From DATGMP01 sp035293565 (GTDB lineage Bacteria > Pseudomonadota > Alphaproteobacteria > BOG-932 > Roseiterribacteraceae), in contig DATGMP010000094.1 in NCBI GenBank assembly GCA_035293565.1, positions 10,868-74,867 on the forward strand: a stretch of 64,000 nt of DNA, in the 5' to 3' direction. Made by a program: the position numbers and the translations under genes. Shown piece by piece: positions 16,962 to 24,696 of this stretch. The first letter of the stretch is position 1; each line of letters starts with the position of its first letter. The notes under the pieces were generated by a model. It was not told where the DNA came from. It did no database searches and was given only the letters and a program-made list of their open reading frames with translations.

Positions 16962-17060
16962 GCTGCAGTGCAATCGTTTTGTGCAGGTGACGCACGGTAG
17001 GCCATTGAAAGACCTGAAATCTCCCCAGAAAACGATCTGGCACGGGATTTGCACTGCAGC
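16962..17060 (+). promoter_or_regulatory. 12-bp inverted repeat around the nitrate operon promoter, with possible NtrC site
   Basis: GCTGCAGTGCAA (16962-16973) is repeated in perfect inverse as TTGCACTGCAGC (17049-17060). The second arm covers the -12 box of the sigma-54 promoter. Within the left side, TGCA-N9-TGCA (16969-16985) has the length of an NtrC site (TGCAC-N7-GTGCA) with one deviating base. Confidence 0.45.
17038..17053 (+). promoter_or_regulatory. Sigma-54 promoter of the nitrate assimilation operon
   Basis: TGGCACGGGATTTGCA, with GG-N10-GC spacing. Expected start near 17064. Confidence 0.83.
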
Positions 17061-17065
17061 ATCAT

Positions 17066-17150
17066 GCCGGCGCGCTCCTCGCGTCACGCTGGCGGGGCGC
17101 CTTCAACGAAGATGGCGTCTCACATCGGGATCCTCGACCAAGGACGTCCC
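17066..17150 (+). ncRNA. NasT-type antiterminator leader, copy 2
   Basis: Same order as copy 1. H1: GCCGGCG with CGCTGGC (17066-17093, 14-base loop). H2: CGCCTTC-AACGAA-GATGGCG (17098-17117) with one T-T mismatch and a hexaloop with A1 and G4. H3: GGGATCCT pairs with AGGA...TCCC (17127-17150). H2 begins 4-5 bases after H1 in both copies. Sequence similarity to copy 1 continues past the hairpins (TCAATGGCGA motif at 17169 and 15539), which argues against a protein start at 17171. Confidence 0.6.
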
Positions 17151-17215
17151 GCTCGATATCGGGTGGATCAATGGCGATCACCCTCGGGCACCGCCCGGCA
17201 GCTATCGGATCGCGC

Positions 17216-18427
17216 ATGACCAAGGGATTTCTCAAGGCCGGACATTTGCCGACGCTGGTCTCCGCCTTCCTCTATTTCGATTTGAGCTTCATGGTCTGGG
17301 TGATCCTCGGGCCGCTCGGCGTCCAGATCGCCAAGACCTTCGGATTGGATCCGGCCCATAAGGGTCTGATGGTCGCGATCCCGGTGCTGGCCGGCGCCTT
17401 GCTCAGGATCGTCAACGGCGTGCTGGTCGACCATCTCGGCCCCAAACGCACCGGCCAGATCGCCCAGCTCATCGTCATCGGCGGCCTAGCCTTCGCCTGG
17501 GTCCATGGCGTCCACAGCTTCGCGCAAGTGCTCGCGGTTGGCGTGGTACTGGGCATGGCGGGCGCATCCTTTGCCGTGGCGTTGCCGCTCGCCTCGCGCT
17601 GGTATCCGCCCGAGTATCAAGGTGTGGCCCTCGGCATCGCCGGCGCTGGCAATTCGGGCACGGTGCTCGCGTCGCTCTTCGCTCCGATGCTGGCGGCCGC
17701 CTATGGCTGGAACAACGTGCTGGGGCTGGCCGTGCTCCCGCTCATCGCCGTCTTCTTCTTCTATTCGATTTTCGCCAAGGACAGCCCCGACCAGCCGGCG
17801 GCCAAGGCGTTCGTCGACTATCTCAAAGTGCTCAAGCACGGCGACGCCTGGTGGTTCATGTTCTTCTACAGCGTCACCTTCGGCGGGTTCGTCGGGCTCT
17901 CCTCCTCGCTTTCGATCTACTACAACGACCAGTACGGACTGCCGCCGGTCATGGCGGGTTACGCAACCTCGGCCTGCGTCTTTGCGGGATCGCTGCTGCG
18001 GCCGGTCGGTGGCGCCCTCGCCGACCGCATCGGCGGCATTCGCACTCTGACAATCATGTATGTCGTCGCCGCGGCCGCCCTGATCGTCATCAGCTTCGGG
18101 TTGCCACAGCTGCGGATGGCGATCGCGAGCTTCATTGTCGGCATGGGCGCGCTCGGCATGGGCAACGGCGCGATCTTCCAGCTGGTGCCGCAGCGTTTCC
18201 GACGCGAGATGGGTGTCATGACGGGGCTCGTCGGCATGATGGGGGGCATCGGCGGCTTCTATCTCGCCTCCAGCCTCGGTTACTCCAAGCAGCTCACGGG
18301 CAGCTATCAGAGCGGTTTCCTGGTTTTCGCTGCTCTCGGTCTCATTGCGCTCATCGGACTGACAAGCATCAAGAAGCGCTGGCGCACCACTTGGGGTGCG
18401 GCCATCCCTGGCGCGGTCCGGATCTAA
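17216..18427 (+). CDS. Nitrate/nitrite transporter, NNP family MFS
   Basis: 403 residues from the ATG at 17216 (MTKGFLKAGHLPTLVSAFLY). About 12 membrane helices; NNP features include FLYFDLSFMVWVILGPLG at the N-terminus, GLGMAGASFAVALPL-like and GNGAIFQLVPQRF signature segments with the glycine-rich nitrate motif, and AGAGNSGTV. An in-frame ATG at 17171 exists, but the DNA there belongs to the leader shared with the porin gene. It is first in the operon with nirB, nirD, nitrate reductase and cobA; nirB starts 13 bases after its stop. Imports nitrate across the inner membrane. Confidence 0.92.
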   Translation: MTKGFLKAGHLPTLVSAFLYFDLSFMVWVILGPLGVQIAKTFGLDPAHKGLMVAIPVLAGALLRIVNGVLVDHLGPKRTGQIAQLIVIGGLAFAWVHGVHSFAQVLAVGVVLGMAGASFAVALPLASRWYPPEYQGVALGIAGAGNSGTVLASLFAPMLAAAYGWNNVLGLAVLPLIAVFFFYSIFAKDSPDQPAAKAFVDYLKVLKHGDAWWFMFFYSVTFGGFVGLSSSLSIYYNDQYGLPPVMAGYATSACVFAGSLLRPVGGALADRIGGIRTLTIMYVVAAAALIVISFGLPQLRMAIASFIVGMGALGMGNGAIFQLVPQRFRREMGVMTGLVGMMGGIGGFYLASSLGYSKQLTGSYQSGFLVFAALGLIALIGLTSIKKRWRTTWGAAIPGAVRI

Positions 18428-18439
18428 GGAGACACGCAC

Positions 18440-20893
18440 GTGAACATGATCAGCCCCAAGGAACGGCTCGTCGTCATCGGCAACGGCATGGCGGGTATGC
18501 GTGCCGTCGACGAGATCCTGAAGCGCGATCCGCTCCGCTATCGCATCACCGTCTTCGGTGCCGAGCCGCACGTCAATTATGACCGCATCATGCTGTCGTC
18601 CGTGTTGGCGGGCGAGAAGGAGATGGATCAGATCATCATCAATTCGCTGGAATGGTACGGCGAGAATGGGATCCGTCTCATCGCCGGCGATGCGGTGGTG
18701 TCGATCGATCGCAAGGCGCGGACCGTTACGTCGGAAGGCGGTGTCGTGGAGCCATACGACAAGCTCCTGCTCGCCACCGGGTCGCGACCGATCGTGCCGC
18801 CGATTCCCGGCCTCGAGCTCGAGGGCGTGTGCGCGTTCCGCGACATCGCCGATGTCGAGCAGATGATCCAGGCCTCGACCCGCCACAAGCGCGCCATCGT
18901 GATCGGCGGCGGCCTCTTGGGCTTGGAGGCCGCGAACGGGCTGCTGAAGCGAGGCATGGCGGTGGCCGTTGTCCACCTGATGGATACGCTGATGGAGCGG
19001 CAGCTCGATCCCGTCGCCGGCAAGCTGCTGCAGCGCGAGCTCGATGAGCGCGGCCTCAATTTCTTCATGAACGGTCAAACCGAGGAAATCTTCGGCGACG
19101 GTCGCGTCCAGGGTGTGCGGCTGGCAGACGGCCGTGAGGTGCCGGGCGATCTCGTGGTGATGGCGATCGGCATCAGACCCAATATCGACCTCGCGAAGAA
19201 AGCGGATCTGGAGATCAACCGCGGCGTCGTCGTGAATGATGACATGAGCACCTCCGACCCCGCGATCTTTGCGGTCGGCGAGTGCGTCGAGCATCGCGGC
19301 AAGACATATGGCCTGGTGGCGCCGCTCTATGAGATGGCGAAGATTCTGGCCGATCATCTGACGCAGGAGGAAAGCAAGTCGTTCTATACGGGCTCGATCA
19401 CGGCGACCAAACTCAAGGTCACCGGCGTCGACCTCTTCTCAGCGGGCAATTTCATCGCGAGCGAGGATTCGAGCGAACTCACCTTCCACGACACCTCGAA
19501 GCAGACCTACAAAAAGATTGTGCTCCGCGACGGCAAGATCGAAGGCCTCGTGCTCTATGGCGAGGTCGCCGATGCGCCCTGGTATCTCGATCTCCTCCGC
19601 AAAGGCGAGGACGTCACGCCCTTCAAGGATGCGATGCTGTTCGGCCAGGCCGTGGTCGCGGCGCTGGGCAAGACCAAGCCGCCCTCAGTCGAGGACCTGC
19701 CGGCAGACTATCAGATCTGCGGCTGCAATGGGGTCTGCAAGGGCACGATCGCCGATGCCATCAAGGAGAAGGGTCTGACGTCTCTTTACGAAGTGCGGCA
19801 GCACACGAAAGCCTCGGCTTCTTGCGGCTCCTGCACCGGTCTCGTCGAATCGTTGCTTGCCGCAACCGCAGGCGCGGAATTCGCCACGCCCGCCGTGGCC
19901 GGCATGTGCCGCTGCACCAAGCTCGGCCATGACGAGGTTCGCCGGCGTATCCGCGAGGAGGAGCTGAAGTCGGTTCCCGAAGTGATGGAGAAGCTGGGCT
20001 GGGAGCGGCCGGAGGGCTGCCATTCCTGCCGGCCGGCGCTCAATTTCTATCTGCTCGTCGCCTGGCCGGGCGAATATGTCGATGATCCGCAGTCGCGTTT
20101 CATCAACGAACGCGCCCACGCCAACATCCAGAAGGACGGCACCTTCTCGGTCGTTCCGCGCATGTGGGGCGGCGTCACGAACCCGCGCGAGCTCAGAGCC
20201 ATCGCCGACGTCGTCGAGAAGTACAAGATCCCGGCCGTCAAGGTAACCGGCGGCCAGCGCCTCGACATGCTGGGCGTACGCAAGGATCAGCTTCCCGCCG
20301 TGTGGGCCGATCTCAACGAGGCCGGGCTCGTGTCGGGCCACGCCTATGGCAAGGCGCTCCGCACCGTGAAGACCTGCGTCGGCTCCGAATGGTGCCGCTT
20401 CGGGACCCAGGACTCGACCGCGATGGGAATCGCGCTCGAGAAGATGACCTGGGGCTCATGGCATCCGCACAAGGTGAAGCTCGCGGTCTCGGGCTGCCCG
20501 CGTAATTGCGCCGAAGCGACGATCAAGGATTTCGGCGTTGTCGCGGTCGAGAGCGGCTGGGAGCTGCATGTCGGCGGCAACGGCGGCATCAAGGTCCGTG
20601 CCACGGACCTCCTCTGCAAGGTCACGACGGAAGCAGAGGTGCTCGAATATTGCGCAGCCTTCCTCCAGCTTTATCGCGAAGAGGCGCATTACCTCGAGCG
20701 CACGGCGCCTTGGATCGAGCGCGTCGGCCTCGATTACGTGAAGAAACGCCTCCTCGACGACCCGGAGAACCGCAAGGTCCTCGAAGCGCGCTTCCTCTAT
20801 GCGCAACAATTCTTCCAGCACGACCCGTGGGCCGAACGCGCGCCGGAAGCAGCGCCGGCTCGCGAATTCCGGCTGCTGGCGGAAGTGGAGTGA
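18440..20893 (+). CDS. nirB: Nitrite reductase (NADH) large subunit
   Basis: 817 residues, normal for NirB. FAD/NAD domains at the N-terminus (VVIGNGMAG, LLLATGSRP, VIGGGLLGLEAA), then two BFD-like [2Fe-2S] segments (CGCNGVCKGTI near residue 430 and SCGSCTG), a second Cys cluster (MCRCTKLGH), and the siroheme/[4Fe-4S] sites CVGSEWCRFG (about 645) and SGCPRNCAE (about 683). Reduces nitrite to ammonium in the cytoplasm with NADH. GTG start with a strong AAGGAGA site. Confidence 0.97.
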   Translation: MNMISPKERLVVIGNGMAGMRAVDEILKRDPLRYRITVFGAEPHVNYDRIMLSSVLAGEKEMDQIIINSLEWYGENGIRLIAGDAVVSIDRKARTVTSEGGVVEPYDKLLLATGSRPIVPPIPGLELEGVCAFRDIADVEQMIQASTRHKRAIVIGGGLLGLEAANGLLKRGMAVAVVHLMDTLMERQLDPVAGKLLQRELDERGLNFFMNGQTEEIFGDGRVQGVRLADGREVPGDLVVMAIGIRPNIDLAKKADLEINRGVVVNDDMSTSDPAIFAVGECVEHRGKTYGLVAPLYEMAKILADHLTQEESKSFYTGSITATKLKVTGVDLFSAGNFIASEDSSELTFHDTSKQTYKKIVLRDGKIEGLVLYGEVADAPWYLDLLRKGEDVTPFKDAMLFGQAVVAALGKTKPPSVEDLPADYQICGCNGVCKGTIADAIKEKGLTSLYEVRQHTKASASCGSCTGLVESLLAATAGAEFATPAVAGMCRCTKLGHDEVRRRIREEELKSVPEVMEKLGWERPEGCHSCRPALNFYLLVAWPGEYVDDPQSRFINERAHANIQKDGTFSVVPRMWGGVTNPRELRAIADVVEKYKIPAVKVTGGQRLDMLGVRKDQLPAVWADLNEAGLVSGHAYGKALRTVKTCVGSEWCRFGTQDSTAMGIALEKMTWGSWHPHKVKLAVSGCPRNCAEATIKDFGVVAVESGWELHVGGNGGIKVRATDLLCKVTTEAEVLEYCAAFLQLYREEAHYLERTAPWIERVGLDYVKKRLLDDPENRKVLEARFLYAQQFFQHDPWAERAPEAAPAREFRLLAEVE

Positions 20894-20898
20894 CGGCC

Positions 20899-21237
20899 AT
20901 GGACGGATCGATGAGCGCTTCTGTTTGGCACGATGTCGGTGCGCTCGATGACATTCCGCGCAAGGGTGCGCGCGTGGTGGCGCGTTCCAGCGGCAATATC
21001 GCGGTGTTTCGCACCGGCGACGATCGCGTCTTCGCGCTCGACGACCGCTGCCCACACAAGGCCGGGCCACTGTCGCAAGGCATCGTTCACGGCGATCGCG
21101 TGACCTGTCCGCTGCACAATTGGGCGATCGAGCTCGCCACCGGCGAGGCGGTCGCGCCCGATAGCGGCTGCGCGAAGACCATTCCGGTTAGGGTCGAAGA
21201 CGGACGAATCCTGCTGGCGGTCGCAGCGGACGCATGA
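20899..21237 (+). CDS. nirD: Nitrite reductase small subunit (Rieske type)
   Basis: 112 residues. Rieske motifs RCPHKAGPLS and CPLHNWAIEL bind a [2Fe-2S] cluster in NirD proteins of this branch. ATG at 20899 has GGAAGTGGAG upstream; a GTG at 20890 that overlaps the nirB stop is an alternative. Its end overlaps the nitrate reductase start by 4 bases (ATGA), indicating coupled translation. Confidence 0.94.
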   Translation: MDGSMSASVWHDVGALDDIPRKGARVVARSSGNIAVFRTGDDRVFALDDRCPHKAGPLSQGIVHGDRVTCPLHNWAIELATGEAVAPDSGCAKTIPVRVEDGRILLAVAADA

Positions 21238-23888
21238 ACGACATCAGGACGACCTGCCCTTATTGCGGAGTCGGCTGCGGAGTCATCGCGTCGCCCGAGG
21301 GAATCGTGCGCGGAGATCCCGCACACCCCGCCAATGCCGGCAGACTCTGCTCCAAAGGATCGGCGATCGCCGATACGCTCGGTCATGACGGCCGCCTGCT
21401 CAAGCCGTCTGTCGCCGGCCGCGATGCGGATTGGGACGAAGCGCTCGACCTGATCGCGGAGCGTTTTCGTCGAATCATCGCCGAGCACGGGCCGGAATCG
21501 ATAGCCTTCTATGCGTCGGGTCAATTTCTGACCGAGGACTACTACGTCGCCAACAAGCTGATGAAGGGCTTTATCGGCTCGGCCAACATCGACACCAACT
21601 CGCGCCTGTGCATGGCATCGAGCGTCGCGGGCCACGTCCGCGCTTTCGGCGAGGATGTGGTGCCGGGCATTTATGAGGATTGGGACGAAGCCGACTTGGT
21701 GGTTCTGGTCGGCGGCAACACCGCCTGGTGTCATCCCGTCCTCTATCAGCGGCTCGTCGCCGCGCGGGCCCGGCGCGGCACCCGCGTCGTGGTCATCGAC
21801 CCGCGGCGGACCGCGACCTGCGAGATCGCCGACCTCCATCTGCCGCTCGCCGCGGGCACCGATGTCGCTCTGTTCGACGGCCTTCTGGTCAATATGGCCG
21901 AACGCGGCGGCTTCGATATGGGGTTCGTCGATCGACATACGAGCGGAATCGCCGGTGCGCTGGAAGCCGCGGGATGCTCCGCCGGCGATATCGAAAGAGT
22001 CGCTTCCATCACGCGGCTCGCCCAGGCGGACATCGCGACCTTCTATGATTGGTTTCTTGGCACCGAGCGAACGACGACGATCTTCTCGCAAGGCGTGAAC
22101 CAATCTTCGGCCGGCACCGACAAGGTGAACGCGATCATCAATTGTCACCTCGCCACGGGGCGAATCGGCCGACCGGGAATGGGCCCTTTCTCGATCACCG
22201 GCCAACCGAACGCCATGGGCGGCCGCGAGGTCGGCGGACTCGCCAATCAACTGGCCGCGCATATGAGTTTCGACAGGCCGGCGGACATCGATCGCGTTGG
22301 TCGCTTTTGGAACGCTCTTTCAATCGCTCAGCGGCCGGGGCTGAAGGCGGTGGAGATGTTCGACGCCATGCTCGACGGCGGGATCAAGGCGATCTGGATC
22401 ATGGCGACCAACCCTGCCGCCAGCATGCCGCGCACGGACCGCGTCCGGCAGGCGCTCGAACGCTGTCCGTTCGTCGTTGTATCGGATTGTTGGGACACGG
22501 ATACGACAGCGCGGGCGCATGTCGTGCTGCCAGCCGCGTCCTGGGGCGAGAAGGAAGGTACCGTTACCAATTCCGAACGACGAATCTCGCGCCAACGCCC
22601 CTTCCGCGATCCGCCCGGCGAGGCACGCGCGGATTGGTGGATGCTGACCGAAGTTGCGCGCCGGATGGGCTGGTCCGACGCATTCCCTTACCGGAGTCCC
22701 GCCGACATATTCCGCGAGCACGCCGCGCTTTCGGCCTTCGAGAATGATGGCCGCCGCGTGTTCGACATTGGCGCGCTGGCCGACATCACGGACGAAGCCT
22801 ACCGGACGCTTGAGCCTGTGCGTTGGCCATTGCCAGCGGGCGATAACGACCCTGCCAACGGGCGCTTGTTCGGCGACGGCATCTTCCCGACCGAAGACGG
22901 ACGAGCGCGCTTCGTGCCGACCCGCTACCGCCCCCCCGTCGCTGCGCCCGATCGCAAACGGCCTTTCGTGCTCAACACCGGAAGAGTCCGCGACCAATGG
23001 CATACGATGACCCGCACCGGGCGCGTGCCGCGACTGATGTCGCATCAGGACGAGCCTTACCTCGATCTCCATCCGCGCGATGCGGTGCGCCTAGGGCTGG
23101 CACCGGGCGATCTGGTCCGCATCGAGACCGCGCACGGCACGGCGGTCCTCCGCGCCCGGCCGAACGAAGGCCAGAAGCCCGGCGAAGTCTTCGCGCCGAT
23201 GCATTGGACCGACCGGTTCGGCTCGTCCGGCCCGGTTGATCGGCTGGTCACCGCTGCTGTCGATCCGGTATCCGGTCAACCAGAGCTCAAGGCGACGCCC
23301 GCCCGTCTCGCGCCCGTGCCGACGCTCTGGCGTGGCTTGCTGCTGAGCCAGACGGACGAGATTCCGCGAGACGACTTCTATTGCAGTCGCATTCCTGTCG
23401 GGACGAGCCACGCGTTCGAGATGCGCGGTTGGTCGCCCTTGCCCGATGCCGGCGCCTTGTCGGCCTGGGCCCGCGATCGGCTTGGCGGAGCACCGGACGC
23501 CGATCTGCTGGATGCGCGGCGCGGCATCTACCGTTTTGCCCGTTTCGTGGGCGGCCGATTGCAATCCTGCCTGTTCGTGACTCAGCGCGCCAATTGGCCG
23601 CTACCGGATCGCGCATCGATCGCGCCGCTGATCGGAAAAATTCTCGACGAAGAAACTCGGGATACGCTGTTTGCGGTCGACGAAAGCGCCTGCATGGCGC
23701 CGCCCAAGCGGTCGCGGACAGTTTGCTCGTGCTTTTCGGTTTCGGTCGCGGAGATCGAGAAGGCGATCGCTGCCGGACGTCTTTCGACAGTCGCCGAAAT
23801 CGGAGCGACGCTTCGCTGCGGCACTAGTTGCGGATCCTGTATCCCGGAGCTCGAGGAGATCCTGCGCGATGCGCGCGTCGCAGCCTGA
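21234..23888 (+). CDS. nasA: Assimilatory nitrate reductase catalytic subunit
   Basis: 884 residues. N-terminal [4Fe-4S] motif CPYCGVGCG with a later LCSKG, molybdopterin-guanine-dinucleotide domains (SRLCMASSVAGH, NTAWCHPVLYQR, NQSSAGTDKVNAIINCHLATGRIG, TVTNSERRISRQR), and a C-terminal BFD-like [2Fe-2S] domain (VCSCFSVS, LRCGTSCGSC). It is cytoplasmic, with no Tat signal. The gene is called nasA or nasC depending on species. Delivers nitrite to NirBD encoded just upstream. Confidence 0.95.
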   Translation: MNDIRTTCPYCGVGCGVIASPEGIVRGDPAHPANAGRLCSKGSAIADTLGHDGRLLKPSVAGRDADWDEALDLIAERFRRIIAEHGPESIAFYASGQFLTEDYYVANKLMKGFIGSANIDTNSRLCMASSVAGHVRAFGEDVVPGIYEDWDEADLVVLVGGNTAWCHPVLYQRLVAARARRGTRVVVIDPRRTATCEIADLHLPLAAGTDVALFDGLLVNMAERGGFDMGFVDRHTSGIAGALEAAGCSAGDIERVASITRLAQADIATFYDWFLGTERTTTIFSQGVNQSSAGTDKVNAIINCHLATGRIGRPGMGPFSITGQPNAMGGREVGGLANQLAAHMSFDRPADIDRVGRFWNALSIAQRPGLKAVEMFDAMLDGGIKAIWIMATNPAASMPRTDRVRQALERCPFVVVSDCWDTDTTARAHVVLPAASWGEKEGTVTNSERRISRQRPFRDPPGEARADWWMLTEVARRMGWSDAFPYRSPADIFREHAALSAFENDGRRVFDIGALADITDEAYRTLEPVRWPLPAGDNDPANGRLFGDGIFPTEDGRARFVPTRYRPPVAAPDRKRPFVLNTGRVRDQWHTMTRTGRVPRLMSHQDEPYLDLHPRDAVRLGLAPGDLVRIETAHGTAVLRARPNEGQKPGEVFAPMHWTDRFGSSGPVDRLVTAAVDPVSGQPELKATPARLAPVPTLWRGLLLSQTDEIPRDDFYCSRIPVGTSHAFEMRGWSPLPDAGALSAWARDRLGGAPDADLLDARRGIYRFARFVGGRLQSCLFVTQRANWPLPDRASIAPLIGKILDEETRDTLFAVDESACMAPPKRSRTVCSCFSVSVAEIEKAIAAGRLSTVAEIGATLRCGTSCGSCIPELEEILRDARVAA

Positions 23889-24696
23889 ATCCGAACCGTC
23901 CGGCCGCATGGGCCGCATCGCCCTGGTCGGCGCCGGTCCCGGCGATCCCGAGCTTCTGACACTCAAAGCCGCGCGCGCAATCGCCGAGGCCGACGTCATC
24001 TTGCATGATCGCCTGATCGGTCCCGACATTCTATTGCTCGCAGGCAAGACCACCCAGCTCGTCGATGTCGGCAAGCGCTGTGGGCGGCACTCGATGCCGC
24101 AAGCGGAGATCAACGCGCTCATCGTCGGGCATGCGCGCGCCGGCGCCTATGTCGTGCGGCTGAAAGGCGGCGACCCTCTCATCTTCGGCCGCGGCGGCGA
24201 AGAGCTCGAAGCGGCACGCGCGGTGGGCATCCCTTGCGAGATCATCCCGGGTATTACCGCGGCCTGCGCCGCCGCGGCGAGCCTTTCACTCCCGCTGACC
24301 CGACGCGGTCTGTCGAGCGCGCTGCATCTGGTCTCCGGCCACGGGTCCGAATCGGCCGATCTCGATCACGATTGGGCGACGCTCGCACGTCCAGGCGCGA
24401 CGCTGGTGCTCTATATGGGCGCGAGGCGATTGGCGGCGATCACGGCACGCATGCTCGCCGCCGGCGTCCCGTCGACCCTCCCCGCCCTTGCCATCGAGAG
24501 CGCGACGATGGCTACCGAGCGCAGGATCGCGGGCACCGTCGCAACGATCGCTCCGCTGGTCGCCGACGCAACCGCCGACGGGCCAACGCTGCTGATCTTT
24601 GGAGAGACGGTCGCGGCAACGACCTCTCGCCCAGGTCAGCGGGAGAGCGTACGCGGAGAAAGCGCAATCGCCTACGAGGTCGGGCCTCCGCCATAG
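23869..24696 (+). CDS. cobA: Uroporphyrinogen-III C-methyltransferase
   Basis: 275 residues from the ATG at 23869, which overlaps the nitrate reductase end by 20 bases and follows GAGGAGATCC. SUMT motifs: GAGPGDPELLTLKA, VVRLKGGDPLIFGRGGEE, PGITAACAAAA, PLTRRG, LVLYMGARR. Makes precorrin-2, the precursor of the siroheme used by NirB, which explains its place at the end of the operon. Its last 25 bases overlap the convergent TonB receptor. Confidence 0.94.
   Translation: MRASQPESEPSGRMGRIALVGAGPGDPELLTLKAARAIAEADVILHDRLIGPDILLLAGKTTQLVDVGKRCGRHSMPQAEINALIVGHARAGAYVVRLKGGDPLIFGRGGEELEAARAVGIPCEIIPGITAACAAAASLSLPLTRRGLSSALHLVSGHGSESADLDHDWATLARPGATLVLYMGARRLAAITARMLAAGVPSTLPALAIESATMATERRIAGTVATIAPLVADATADGPTLLIFGETVAATTSRPGQRESVRGESAIAYEVGPPP

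Noticed and set aside
17171..17215. ATG at 17171 as start of the nitrate transporter
   Set aside because: The DNA there matches the non-coding leader of the porin gene, and the transporter family begins near the ATG at 17216.
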